49,987 bases of DNA, taken from the NCBI GenBank assembly GCA_002433065.1, contig DJHK01000023.1, forward strand, positions 1-49,987, given 5' to 3'. How positions within the stretch are numbered: position 1 is the stretch's first letter; each line of letters starts with the position of its first letter. The notes beneath the pieces are model-generated. The model did not search any database and was not told where the DNA came from. It worked only from the letters and a program-made list of their open reading frames with translations. Below are positions 7,600-16,286 of the stretch, piece after piece. A program made the translations under genes and the position numbers. This DNA is from Chloroflexi bacterium UBA6622 (GTDB taxonomy: Bacteria > Chloroflexota > UBA11872).

Positions 7600-9263
7600 G
7601 TATTCGACCGGGACGCGAGGTGCTTCTTGAGATTCTCAGGGCTGAGGGTGTGCGCTACATCTTTGGCAACCCCGGGACGACTGAAGGTGCCATCATGCAT
7701 GCCCTTGAGGCATGTGGGGATCTGGAATATTTCCTGGTGACGCAGGAGGGTGTGGCGATGGGCATGGCTGATGGGTATGCCAGAGAGACCGGCCAGCCTG
7801 CTTTCGTGAATCTTCATATTGAGACAGGATTGTCGAACGGGTTGAGTCTGCTCTTCAATGCCTCGGCTGGCGGCACCCCGATGGTCCTTACATCCGCCAA
7901 TAGCGATGTGGATAAAGTTGCTGAGGGCCGGACGGATCTAGTGGAATTGACCCGGCCTTTTACCAAGTGGGGCGCCGAGGTGACCCGTGCGGACCAACTC
8001 GGTCGCGTGATGCGACGGGCGTTTCGGACGGCTAAGACGCCACCAACAGGGCCAACCTATGTGTCCATTGCGCAAAACGTTCTGGACGAACTCACTGATG
8101 AAGAGGTGATAGCGTCGGGAGATCTGGGAACGGCGGTCGCAGCTGACCAGGTGATGATTGAGAGGGCGGCCGATGTGTTGGTGGGTGCGAAGCGTCCGGC
8201 GTTACTCGTCGGAGATCGTGTAGCTCAGTACGGCGCAGTCAAGCCAGCTGTTGCCTTGGCCGAACTAGTTGGGGCGGCTGTTTATGGAGTGTCCTACCCG
8301 GCAATGGTTTTTCCAACCTCGCATGATCACTGGCAGGGCTTGCTTCCGCCGTACGTCCCGTTTTATCGGGAAGCGCTTGCTGATGTGGATGTATTGGTTG
8401 CGGTTGGAGCTCGAGTGTTTCATGATTTTTTCAAGGCGGCGACGGATGTTCTGCCATCGGATGCGAAATTAATTCAGGTGGATATCAATCAGGATGAGAT
8501 CGCACGCACGGAGCCCGTGGATGTAGGGATCTGGGCGGATCCTGGCCGTGCGTTGCAGGGGCTCTGTTCGGCGGTGGCTGCGCTACAGACGGATGCACAG
8601 AAGGCGGCGGTGGTTCACCGATCGGCCTTGCTGGCTTCATCGAGCGCGAATCGACGACGTCACGATGACCATGTTGAGCAGGTAGGCGGGTTGGATCGTC
8701 CGATGTCTGTCGCTTCCATGATGGCCGCGCTTAACAAGGCGCTACCCGATGAGGTGATTCTTGTCGACGATAGCGTGTCGGCCCGTATGGATCTCCACGC
8801 TGCGGTGAGTTTTGACGAGCGACGTCGGGTGCATGCGGAGCGAGCTGGTGGTGCCATCGGGTGGGGGATGGGCGCGACGCTTGGTGTATCGCTCGGTGCT
8901 CCGAGCGTTCCGGTAGTTGGAGTGATCGGTGACGGCAGCGCCATGATGACGATCCAGGCACTATGGACCGCGGTGACCTATCAATTGCCCGTGGTGTACG
9001 TCATCTGTAATAACGCGTCCTATCGAATCCTCAAGGTGAACTTGCAGCGTTGGTTTACTGATGTCTTGGATGATCCGTCAGCGTCCAGCAAGTATCTCGG
9101 CATGGACTTTGATCGGCCGTTTGATATGGCGGCGATAGCCCAGGCGTTTGGCGCGTCAGCTGAACGGGTCGAGGACGCGGATGAAGTTGCACCGGCTATT
9201 CGACGGGCTCTGGCCTTGGGTGGGCCGGCGCTCATCGACGTTGTGGTGGACGGGTCGGTTTAG
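7596..9263 (+). CDS. thiamine-diphosphate enzyme, benzoylformate decarboxylase/acetolactate synthase-like
   Basis: A 555-residue ThDP-dependent enzyme with three domains: N-terminal pyrimidine-binding (1-165), central Rossmann-like (190-340) and C-terminal diphosphate-binding (370-550). E51 in the TQEG motif is the catalytic Glu that activates the cofactor. The diphosphate motif begins GDG at 445-447 and ends near NN 472-473. The opening FGNPGTTE and NLH (H74), plus H276 (RVFHDF), line up with benzoylformate decarboxylase, where Ser26, His70 and a late His act in catalysis; here Thr28 replaces Ser. This suggests a 2-oxoacid decarboxylase rather than acetolactate synthase, but oxalyl-CoA-type or sulfo-acid-type relatives are possible. 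Overlaps the upstream propeller gene by four bases, with GGAGG eight bases before ATG 7596, so the two probably serve one pathway. Confidence 0.85.
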   Translation: MSIRPGREVLLEILRAEGVRYIFGNPGTTEGAIMHALEACGDLEYFLVTQEGVAMGMADGYARETGQPAFVNLHIETGLSNGLSLLFNASAGGTPMVLTSANSDVDKVAEGRTDLVELTRPFTKWGAEVTRADQLGRVMRRAFRTAKTPPTGPTYVSIAQNVLDELTDEEVIASGDLGTAVAADQVMIERAADVLVGAKRPALLVGDRVAQYGAVKPAVALAELVGAAVYGVSYPAMVFPTSHDHWQGLLPPYVPFYREALADVDVLVAVGARVFHDFFKAATDVLPSDAKLIQVDINQDEIARTEPVDVGIWADPGRALQGLCSAVAALQTDAQKAAVVHRSALLASSSANRRRHDDHVEQVGGLDRPMSVASMMAALNKALPDEVILVDDSVSARMDLHAAVSFDERRRVHAERAGGAIGWGMGATLGVSLGAPSVPVVGVIGDGSAMMTIQALWTAVTYQLPVVYVICNNASYRILKVNLQRWFTDVLDDPSASSKYLGMDFDRPFDMAAIAQAFGASAERVEDADEVAPAIRRALALGGPALIDVVVDGSV

Positions 9264-9278
9264 GCGGCCATCTCGCGC

Positions 9279-10307
9279 TTAGGGCACCAGCACGACTTTG
9301 CCTACATGTTGTCGGGATTCCACTGCGGCATGGGCGTTGCTGGCTTGATGTAGTGAGTATTCAGCACCGACGATCGGTCGTAGTTGTTGGGCTGTGACGA
9401 GCGTGAGGAGATCTCGCATGATGGAAGGGGCATGGGCATCGTTATTGCTACGCCCACCCCAACCGATGAGCCGGATGTTTTTTGTCCAGAACGGCAAGAA
9501 ATCTACCGTAGCGGCTCCTGTGAAGGAGTTTGAGCCTAGGCTCACGAGGCGGCCGCCTTCAGCCATGAGATCAGGACTAGTCGTGAAGGTGTCACCGCCG
9601 ACAGGATCCCAGACTACGTTCGGACCGGTAGCTCTCGTCAACCGGGCGACTTCGCTTGCGATATCGTCCGTCTCGCTATTGAGGACGTAATCGGCGCCTA
9701 AGGCGAGGATCGGATCGACCTTATGGCTGCTGCCTACAACACCAATCACGGTGGCCCCGAAATGTTTGGCCAGTTGAACTGCGAGCACCCCCGTGCCGCC
9801 GGATGCGGCATGAATTAATACGGTCTCTCCAGCTTTAAGGCCAGCAGTCGTTCGGAGCGTGTGGTAGGCCACGGGGGCATAATTGAAGGCCGCGGCTTCT
9901 GTAGGGGTGAGAGATTCCGGGAATGCGGTGGGGCCTGGGGCTTCGGGTGTGCCGGCAGTAAGCTTCGTTGCGGGAAGTACTGCGATATCGACGTAGGCCC
10001 CGGGATGTAGGCCGCCGACCAGGTGTCGGTCGCCAACTGAGAGGCCACTTACGCTGGATCCAAGACCAATGATTTCGACGCACGCGGTTCCACCTGGGAA
10101 CCATGGTGGAGCCCCGATGCCGTAGCTCGGTTCCTCGGGGGATCCGACTCGTCCGCTACCACCATGCCGTTTATGGAGTTCGATGAAATCCACGGCTACT
10201 GCCAGTACCCGAACCTGTACTTCGTCGTGACATGGCGATGGTTCTGGAATCTCGATCATTGTGAGGACGTCGGGCCCTCCGAATTGCTCGTAGATGACAG
10301 CTCGCAC
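9279..10307 (-). CDS. NADPH:quinone oxidoreductase-like MDR protein (zinc-free)
   Basis: A medium-chain dehydrogenase/reductase, about 342 residues from GTG 10307 (start RAVIYEQFGGPDVL matches the family opening); a TTG at 10319 is the longer option. The N-terminal GroES-like domain is followed by a Rossmann domain with HAASGGTGVLAVQLAKHFGA. The Cys cluster of zinc alcohol dehydrogenases is absent, as in QOR/crotonyl-CoA-reductase-type members that reduce quinones or enones with NADPH. It ends 15 bases from the convergent ThDP gene. Its upstream side carries the short repeat described at 10312-10363, so its start region lies next to a decayed gene end. Confidence 0.88.
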   Translation of the reverse strand: MRAVIYEQFGGPDVLTMIEIPEPSPCHDEVQVRVLAVAVDFIELHKRHGGSGRVGSPEEPSYGIGAPPWFPGGTACVEIIGLGSSVSGLSVGDRHLVGGLHPGAYVDIAVLPATKLTAGTPEAPGPTAFPESLTPTEAAAFNYAPVAYHTLRTTAGLKAGETVLIHAASGGTGVLAVQLAKHFGATVIGVVGSSHKVDPILALGADYVLNSETDDIASEVARLTRATGPNVVWDPVGGDTFTTSPDLMAEGGRLVSLGSNSFTGAATVDFLPFWTKNIRLIGWGGRSNNDAHAPSIMRDLLTLVTAQQLRPIVGAEYSLHQASNAHAAVESRQHVGKVVLVP

Positions 10308-10311
10308 AGGT

Positions 10312-10363
10312 GTTATCAATCCGTTGAGATTAGGACAGAGTCCAGGTAGAGGAAATTGCCGAC
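10312..10363. repeat. direct repeat, copy A (52 bases)
   Basis: Matches 10733-10784 in the same orientation at 46 of 52 positions, with an exact run of 28 bases at 10332-10359. It holds the decayed gene end described at 10316-10395. Confidence 0.85.
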
Positions 10364-10395
10364 GTGGGGGTGGCCGAAGATTTTCGCATCGGTAT
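10316..10395 (-). pseudogene. remnant of the 3' end of a copy of the 10734-11645 gene
   Basis: Between the 110-residue gene and the MDR gene, the minus strand reads VGNFLYLDSVLISTD followed by TGA (10318-10316). This almost copies the C-terminus of the protein encoded at 10734-11645 (VRNFLYLDSVLISVDW). The Trp codon TGG of the intact gene is TGA here, through one base change. Upstream residues in this frame (TDAKIFGHPH) no longer match. No start codon or body of a gene is left, so this is a fragment left by duplication or recombination rather than a working gene. Confidence 0.6.
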
Positions 10396-10728
10396 TTATT
10401 CTTTGAGGACGAGATAGATCATGACGCGGGCCCGCGGGTTCTGGCCACTCAGAGAACAATTCAGGCGGAGCCATCCGCCGAAGTCACGGAGTGGCAGGGT
10501 GTACAGGCCAGTGCCACTTATGGTTGGAAATCCTGCTCCGTGGTCGCACCAGAACAAGCCATCCGGGGACACCTGAACACGGGCCTCGAGTTCAGCTTTA
10601 CCATCTAGGTCCGCTACTTGGATAAACCAGCGAGCCTCACTAGCCCAGGCGCATTCGTATGGCTCGGTCGTAAAGTCGTCCTCAAAGGTGGCATTTTTTT
10701 CGATCACAGCGGTAAAGAAGTGACGCAT
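10396..10728 (-). CDS. small beta-rich protein of unknown function
   Basis: A 110-residue protein starting at ATG 10728, five bases after the stop of the upstream gene, so it is the third gene of the YfhO-like unit. No signal peptide or membrane segment. The sequence alternates strands with conserved-looking aromatic turns: ARWFIQVADLDGKAELEARV, SPDGLFWCDHG, FGGWLRLNC, RARVMIYLVLKE. This looks like a jelly-roll or immunoglobulin-like beta sandwich. An upstream ATG at 10812 would add 28 residues that overlap the previous gene and look non-coding. I do not recognise a named function. Its tight linkage to the 303-residue beta-rich protein suggests that they act together. Confidence 0.65.
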   Translation of the reverse strand: MRHFFTAVIEKNATFEDDFTTEPYECAWASEARWFIQVADLDGKAELEARVQVSPDGLFWCDHGAGFPTISGTGLYTLPLRDFGGWLRLNCSLSGQNPRARVMIYLVLKE

Positions 10729-10732
10729 GGAA

Positions 10733-10784
10733 GTTACCAATCTACTGAGATCAGGACAGAGTCCAGGTAGAGGAAATTGCGGAC
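10733..10784. repeat. direct repeat, copy B (52 bases)
   Basis: Intact partner of 10312-10363. It encodes the last residues and stop codon of the 10734-11645 gene. Confidence 0.85.
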
Positions 10785-11645
10785 ATTGCTGGTGGTGCGG
10801 ACATCGAAACAAAAGTTCAGCAAGCGGCTAATACCCCAGTAACCCTCGTCAGTCGGTAATACCGGCACGCCGGCGAGATCTAGTGTGAGGTCATTGACCT
10901 GTAACTCAATGTTTTGTCGGGAGGCGAGATCGAACTGCCAGCGGAGGTAATGCCAATTGACCTTGGTGGGTACTTCGTTAAAGCAGAGTTGTTGGTTGCC
11001 ACCCGGGACCGGCTCCCACTGGTCTGTCCGAGCGACATGAACGTCGTTTTGGGTCGAGGGCGTGCCGCCTTGCAGCATGCGGGTTGTGGGATGGAGGGCG
11101 GTCTTGTACATCCACCGTTGGGTGAAGTCACCGGCCTCGTTGGTGTTTTCATAGCGCAACGCACACATGTATCGCTGTCCAGGTTCTGGCCCTTCACAGA
11201 TATCATTCCAGATGGTGAACGAACCGAACTGGGCTTCGGAGGGGTGGTAATTCCCGTCCCAGGCCCGGATTTCGGAGGCGTTGGGACCGAACGTTTGTTC
11301 GGCTTTATACGTGAACCAGGTTTCGACCTGGCCCCGACCGTTGGTGGGCGAGGTGAGGCGCTTGATGCCGACAGCCTGGTGGAATTGTCGGGGCCGGGTG
11401 GCGAGCTTCAGCGAATAGGTACCGTTCATAGAGCCGTGGGTGCCGAGATCAAAAAAGGTGCAGGTGCTGAGCTGGGGGGGGCGCATGTCACTGAAGACCG
11501 GCTGCAACTCGTTTAGGTCGCCATTGTGATTGCCCACAAGTTCGCACCACCCATGAGCCCCCTCATCAAAATCATCGAAGGATAGGATGCGGGGCAGCGG
11601 GTTGTATTTGCTCAGCTGAATGTCGTTAGTGAGAGTGGGCTTCAT
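10734..11645 (-). CDS. uncharacterised lectin-like beta-sandwich protein
   Basis: About 303 residues from ATG 11645, which has GGAG four bases upstream; a GTG at 11681 would add 12 residues. No signal peptide. The protein has many Trp/Tyr/Asn-rich strands (GAHGWCELVGNHNGDL, YSLKLATRP, VETWFTYKAEQTFG, EAQFGSFTIWNDICEGP, INWHYLRWQFDLASRQNIELQVND-like end) reminiscent of concanavalin-like or carbohydrate-binding jelly rolls. It may correspond to a DUF (I think DUF6772-like, not certain). It sits right after the YfhO-like membrane protein and before the 110-residue protein, all on one strand with gaps of a few bases. A carbohydrate-binding role is an inference from fold pattern and from the glycosidases across the divergent promoter. 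Confidence 0.6.
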   Translation of the reverse strand: MKPTLTNDIQLSKYNPLPRILSFDDFDEGAHGWCELVGNHNGDLNELQPVFSDMRPPQLSTCTFFDLGTHGSMNGTYSLKLATRPRQFHQAVGIKRLTSPTNGRGQVETWFTYKAEQTFGPNASEIRAWDGNYHPSEAQFGSFTIWNDICEGPEPGQRYMCALRYENTNEAGDFTQRWMYKTALHPTTRMLQGGTPSTQNDVHVARTDQWEPVPGGNQQLCFNEVPTKVNWHYLRWQFDLASRQNIELQVNDLTLDLAGVPVLPTDEGYWGISRLLNFCFDVRTTSNVRNFLYLDSVLISVDW

Positions 11646-11683
11646 CGTGCTCCGGGATGTGGAGTTTTGGTGATTATCCACTT

Positions 11684-14560
11684 CTACCGGAAACCTTTCG
11701 ATATTTGCTTAGGGATGACCGCCGATTGTTGGCGACGGAGCTTGGCGATGGCGGTGCTGGCAAGCAGGATGAGACCTGTTGCGCCTGAGGTCATTAGGCC
11801 AATGCGCAAGGATTGCGGTTCATAGCGAAGATCGACTCGATGAGTGCCGGCTGCTAGCGGGATGGCGCGAGCCGTTATGTTGGCGGGAAGGATCGGTGTT
11901 GCGACGCCGTCTACAAACGCTTTCCATCCGGGATAGACCATGTCTTTAAGGACCAAGATGGTCGGGGTTGTTGCGTCGGTCTGGAAGGACAGCGCTGCTG
12001 GCTGTTCCGCGATTTTTGTGACAGTGCCGATCTGCGTGGGTGTGTTCGGGAGTGGCCCCAAGAGATCTGGATGAATAGACGGGCCCCACGGGCCGGCTTC
12101 GACCACTGGTCGGGCTGGGAATTCCCACATTCCCCGGAGCATGCGGTCCAGGCTCTCTTTGGCATTGGTGGTGAGCCGGATCCGCGAATAGAGCGCAAAT
12201 CGAGGTCCTGCCTCGTATGGCATGACAAGTATCGGTGGGTCTGCAGGCACCTGGACCTGTTCCGGAATCTCTACTGCTGTTAGGGTGCCTGCCTCGTTCA
12301 TTACGGCGGCTCCGTGGACGGTGAGTCTGGGCCCCGGAACGTTGACCTTGAGCAGCACAAGTGAAGCTGTTCCGGTCGTCGGCAGGGGGATCCGGGTGCG
12401 GGTGTAGATGCTGCTTTGCCGGTTTCCCACAGTGGCGACAACATCGGCCATCGTGTGGGCAGGCGGCCGATGCTGCAAAGCTCCAAACCCGGTTCGTTCA
12501 GAAACGTCCTGCCCGGTACGGATTGGGTGTTCGCTGATCAGTTTCTTGCCGTTGAGCAGTCGAGCGGTCGCTACAACGTGGTTGTTCGGGAGGTCGAGTG
12601 CTCCGTCGAGTGATGTCACAAGATGCAGCTCGCGTGATCGATCGTCCTGGGGTAGATGCACGGTGGCCTCGGCGGCTGTCGACCACCGATCGATAGCTAG
12701 AACTGGCCGATTGATCGAGTACACCAGCCCATCTGATTCATCGAAGTGGCTTTCATGGCCATGGCGAGCGTCCGAAAGATCGACGGCAGTAGCGACACCG
12801 AGGGCTGACGCGATCCGCGGTGGATTTCGAGGCCAAGCTTCAAGTAATAGTCTCATGCGGTTGGGGACCAGAGGTGTGTAGGCGGAGGTTTCAGGTCGGC
12901 GTTCCACAAGCAGGCGGTTTGACCCGAGTGCGATCGATTCCGATACAAACGCGCGGGGATAGGTGCCGGATGGGACGAATTTTGCATATGGCGTTGGTGC
13001 GAAGATAGTTGTCAGCGGGGCTGTGGGATGAAAGGTGGCTGCAAAGCTTCCAAGCTCGATAGCTGCGATGGCTACGACGAGATGGCCTACAAGTGGCTGC
13101 CGTACAAAAGCCACGGTCATCAGGGCTACGACTGCTGCTGCTGACGGCAGCAACGTCAGGAGGTTTCGAGGATCGGTGGATGCGATCGCGAGATCATACC
13201 GATCAATACCGGGCGCCATGGGGACAAGGTCCGGTTGCATTGCGACCCAAGCATTGAATGTGCCGAGGGCTGACGGCTGCGTGCGAAGCCAATAATTGGT
13301 GATGGCTAACACGGCGATGGAAAGGGCGACAAGGGCCGTCAGCCCGATAGTCAATCGTGGGCTTGGCCGGTTACGAATGGAATCGAGGCCCACACCACCG
13401 AGCAGTCCTATGGCTAACGTCAGGACCATGCTAAACCGGCCAGGTGCTCGAGTCCGGTCAAAACCAGGAAGGTTGTCGATCGCTTCGCCAATGGGGATCG
13501 GGGATTGTGACCCGAGTGCTACGAGGCCAGACAGCACGGCCAATGCAGCGAGGCTGAGAGTAAGTCGACTTGGCCGTCGCAAAGCCATGGGTGCGAGGAC
13601 CAGTGGTACGAGGCCGGTATACACGAGTGATTCCCAGGCGTTCCAGGAAAACCAGAAGTCGGCTTGTCGTCCGAGGACTCCGGGGAAGATGAGTTGAATG
13701 AGGCCAAGTGATGGGATTGAAAATCGTGAGGCTTCGACGGTCGTCAGTGATTCGGATCGACCAGATTGTTGGACTAACTCAAGAAATGGCACTGTTTGAA
13801 TAGCCGACAGACCTACGGCAACCAGCGACATCAAGCCGGTTCCCACACACATCCAGACGAGCGTGGTCCGGCCACAGTGAGTTCCGCCACTCCGCCATCG
13901 ACGGAGTCCGACAGAGGCCAAGATCCAGACACCTGTTGCCCAGATGGTGATCATCACCATCTGGGCATGTAGGGCCAGCAAGGACGTTGCCAGAGCGACG
14001 CCGGCCCCTACCAGCCAGGCGACCCGACGGCCGGGTTGGGAGGTTGCGAAAGCGGATTCCCAGGCGGCAAGGACGGTTGGTAATACGAATGCTGTATTCG
14101 CAATGTTCAAGTGGTGCTGCTGGGCTGTCAGGAACCCGCCAAGGCCGTACGTCAAGGCCGCAAGCATGGCGCCAGGCCGTGATACGTGAAGGGTTCGTGC
14201 CAGCCAATAGGTTGCGAGGGTCGCTGCAAGTGCTCGCAGTACTGGGCCCCAGACAAGCAGTAGGTCAAAGGCGCCAGCCATAAGGAAGAGGACGTGGAAT
14301 GGGTGGAGGGCCCCGGTTTGGCCTTCAGCAAATTGCGGAAGGCCGTTGGCTAAATATGGGTTCCAGAGCGGAAGTTCGCCGCCTCGCATGCTGGCTGCTG
14401 CATACTCGAGAAACGGGGCGTTTTGCTTGATCGTATCGAGTTCGTAGAACATCCGGCCGGTTGCCCATGCAGGCGCGTTGGCTGCCAGAACGACCGCGGC
14501 AAGGACGATACACGCGATCGCCGTTGGCCGTGACGCTGCTCCGGCTATCAAGGCTCTCAT
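11684..14560 (-). CDS. YfhO-like large membrane protein (GT-C-like glycosyltransferase fold)
   Basis: A very large polytopic protein, about 958 residues from ATG 14560; TTG 14599 and ATG 14587 are longer starts. The first half has about a dozen membrane helices with a long first periplasmic loop (ELPLWNPYLANGLPQFAEGQ) like GT-C enzymes and the YfhO family. The last part is a soluble beta domain ending in the family's typical phrase YPGWKAFVDGVATPILPANI, then AGTHRVDLRYEPQSLRIG and a final helix. YfhO of Gram-positive bacteria helps glycosylate lipoteichoic acid; here the acceptor is unknown. The gene is first in a three-gene unit and faces the GH172 gene across an 88-base divergent promoter region. 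A perfect 31-base palindrome lies within it (13937-13967). Confidence 0.85.
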   Translation of the reverse strand: MRALIAGAASRPTAIACIVLAAVVLAANAPAWATGRMFYELDTIKQNAPFLEYAAASMRGGELPLWNPYLANGLPQFAEGQTGALHPFHVLFLMAGAFDLLLVWGPVLRALAATLATYWLARTLHVSRPGAMLAALTYGLGGFLTAQQHHLNIANTAFVLPTVLAAWESAFATSQPGRRVAWLVGAGVALATSLLALHAQMVMITIWATGVWILASVGLRRWRSGGTHCGRTTLVWMCVGTGLMSLVAVGLSAIQTVPFLELVQQSGRSESLTTVEASRFSIPSLGLIQLIFPGVLGRQADFWFSWNAWESLVYTGLVPLVLAPMALRRPSRLTLSLAALAVLSGLVALGSQSPIPIGEAIDNLPGFDRTRAPGRFSMVLTLAIGLLGGVGLDSIRNRPSPRLTIGLTALVALSIAVLAITNYWLRTQPSALGTFNAWVAMQPDLVPMAPGIDRYDLAIASTDPRNLLTLLPSAAAVVALMTVAFVRQPLVGHLVVAIAAIELGSFAATFHPTAPLTTIFAPTPYAKFVPSGTYPRAFVSESIALGSNRLLVERRPETSAYTPLVPNRMRLLLEAWPRNPPRIASALGVATAVDLSDARHGHESHFDESDGLVYSINRPVLAIDRWSTAAEATVHLPQDDRSRELHLVTSLDGALDLPNNHVVATARLLNGKKLISEHPIRTGQDVSERTGFGALQHRPPAHTMADVVATVGNRQSSIYTRTRIPLPTTGTASLVLLKVNVPGPRLTVHGAAVMNEAGTLTAVEIPEQVQVPADPPILVMPYEAGPRFALYSRIRLTTNAKESLDRMLRGMWEFPARPVVEAGPWGPSIHPDLLGPLPNTPTQIGTVTKIAEQPAALSFQTDATTPTILVLKDMVYPGWKAFVDGVATPILPANITARAIPLAAGTHRVDLRYEPQSLRIGLMTSGATGLILLASTAIAKLRRQQSAVIPKQISKGFR
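13937..13967. repeat. perfect 31-base palindrome inside the YfhO-like gene
   Basis: Arms of 15 bases (TGCCCAGATGGTGAT and its complement) surround a single base at 13952. It codes in part for AQMVMITIWA of a membrane helix. No loop is present, so it could form a long stem or cruciform or be a two-fold protein site. Confidence 0.9.
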
Positions 14561-14687
14561 GTGCTTAGGGTACGTATTCGTTTCCATTTGTGGGAGCAAC
14601 GATGGTGAGGCCGTGGGGCTGGCTAATCCGAACTCACACTTATCATATGTTTAGTGGCCTTCGGTTTATGTGAGAGGGATAGAATTC
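14561..14687. promoter_or_regulatory. divergent promoter region between YfhO-like and GH172 genes
   Basis: The two start codons face away from each other across this region. TATCAT at 14641-14646 is a fair -10 candidate for the rightward gene, and AGAGGG about nine bases before ATG 14688 is its ribosome site. No clear operator is seen. The shared region suggests that the two units are regulated together, which is inference. Confidence 0.35.
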
Positions 14688-16286
14688 ATGCATGTAGGAC
14701 GCGGATCAATGGATGCCGGGTTGACGTTGCCTGATCGGGTCGCCCCATCACGGACGTTGGGTGCCGTAAAACTGCAAGTGGGGAAGCCAGCGCTCCTAGC
14801 TGATCTCGACGGGCCAGGCTGTATCCGGCGCATATGGTTTGCGATGAGCCGACGCAGCACCCCGGAGGCGTTACGCCAGATGATTCTGCGGGTACGTTGG
14901 GATGATGCGGAGATTCCTGCAGTCGAGGCGCCCTTGCCCGATTTCTTCGGCTTGCTGCATGGCGTCCCACACTACCCGTTGAATTCTCGGTACTTGATTT
15001 CGCAGGCGAAAACTGGTGTGACCTCGTTTTTTCCTATGCCATTTTCTCGACGGGCGAGGATTGAGGTCGAAGGGGGCCCGGCTGCTGAACGGCAAGAGCT
15101 TGTATGGCATGTGGACTGGCATCGCTACAACGATGACGCGTTGACGGAACCGATGCGATTCCATGCGCAATTCCGGCGCGAGTTCCCATGTGAGGCGTTT
15201 GGACAGGGGTACCTGATTCTTGACGCGGTCGGGCGGGGGCGATTTCTGGGATTCGGATACGGCGTGCGGCTGTATGACGACCGGTCTCGATGGTCACATG
15301 CGGGGGCGGAAAACATCTATCTTGCCAACGATGCGGATGCTCCGGGCGGCGCCTTCGCTCACTTGCGAGGAAGCGGCGGTGAGGACACGTTTGGTGTGGC
15401 GTATGGCGGGGTGACGCACTCGCCAAGTTCTCACTTGGATCAGGGCATGCCGTACTACGTGCATGAAGACTGGGGCGGGGCTCTGGCCCGACATCGCCTG
15501 GCGGCATACCGATTCTTTGAGCATGACGTGATTACGTTTGACCAGGCTATTCAAGTGCATTTCGGTTGTATGGCGAATGACATATGTAGCACCGCGTATT
15601 GGTATCAGGAGCCTCCACATCAACCGTTTACTACGCTGCCGACATGGAGTGCGCTGGCAGCCGGGACCGATGCTAGCCGAGCTGATCTCGAACGGATGGA
15701 GACCACGCCCACCTGGTGGGTTTGTGGGCCATTTCATCCCAGTGTGCAAGATAATGAGGGATCACTAAGGGCTGAAAATGATGTCCCTGATGTCCGGCAC
15801 CGATACCCGGATACCGGGTATTCCGAAGATTCACCATGGCGGCGGGCTGATCGAGACGTCGCTTGCTGGGAACAGGTTCGAGACATCCACGGCTTTGTCG
15901 ATTTTGCCCGTGTGTTTGTGCTGCCAGAGCTTGACGATGAACGCTCCCGTCCTGCTGTGGGCCTGGCTCAGACGGAACTGGAGGCGCCGTCTGATGGGCC
16001 CGTTGACCTGCATGTCGGGTGGATCGGCGATCTTCAAATCCAGGTGAATGACAGTTCGTGGCAGCCCCTGGGATCGCATGCGTTGTTCGATACCGTCACC
16101 ATATCTGCGGATCTTCGGCGGGGATCCAATAGAGTCCGGGTTAGGCTGCGTGCTCCTGGCCCAGGCGGCGGGTATTCTGGTTTTGCTTGGGGGGCATGGG
16201 TTTTTGCTGTGAGAGCCATCATGACGGATGGGCATGTGCTCGCGGCACATCTTCCTGTCAGCCAGGCGGGTCCACTCAATGACTAA
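14688..16286 (+). CDS. GH172 (DUF2961) family glycosidase with C-terminal beta domain
   Basis: About 532 residues from ATG 14688 (AGAGGG upstream; GTG 14670 is the longer choice). The N-terminal 350 residues follow the DUF2961 pattern, now glycoside hydrolase family 172: GPGCIRRIWF (42-51), a paired jelly-roll core, and GSGGEDTFGVAYGG (from 228), equivalent to the family's GTGTEDYF motif with its essential Glu (E232). Known GH172 enzymes act on difructose dianhydrides/alpha-fructofuranosides or on D-arabinan. No signal peptide is visible, so a cytosolic enzyme is likely. The last 130 residues (LHVGWIGDLQIQVNDSSWQP to FAWGAWVFAV) form an extra galactose-binding-like beta domain. The GH32 gene follows 202 bases downstream on the same strand, which favours a fructose-containing substrate. 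Confidence 0.8.
   Translation: MHVGRGSMDAGLTLPDRVAPSRTLGAVKLQVGKPALLADLDGPGCIRRIWFAMSRRSTPEALRQMILRVRWDDAEIPAVEAPLPDFFGLLHGVPHYPLNSRYLISQAKTGVTSFFPMPFSRRARIEVEGGPAAERQELVWHVDWHRYNDDALTEPMRFHAQFRREFPCEAFGQGYLILDAVGRGRFLGFGYGVRLYDDRSRWSHAGAENIYLANDADAPGGAFAHLRGSGGEDTFGVAYGGVTHSPSSHLDQGMPYYVHEDWGGALARHRLAAYRFFEHDVITFDQAIQVHFGCMANDICSTAYWYQEPPHQPFTTLPTWSALAAGTDASRADLERMETTPTWWVCGPFHPSVQDNEGSLRAENDVPDVRHRYPDTGYSEDSPWRRADRDVACWEQVRDIHGFVDFARVFVLPELDDERSRPAVGLAQTELEAPSDGPVDLHVGWIGDLQIQVNDSSWQPLGSHALFDTVTISADLRRGSNRVRVRLRAPGPGGGYSGFAWGAWVFAVRAIMTDGHVLAAHLPVSQAGPLND

Noticed and set aside
10914..11516. Plus-strand frame of 200 codons with gene-like Gly/Val content
   Set aside because: Antisense to the lectin-like gene, whose operon position and ribosome site support the minus strand.
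12408..13697. Several plus-strand frames opposite the YfhO-like gene
   Set aside because: Shadows caused by codon bias of the minus-strand gene; no start sites or motifs.
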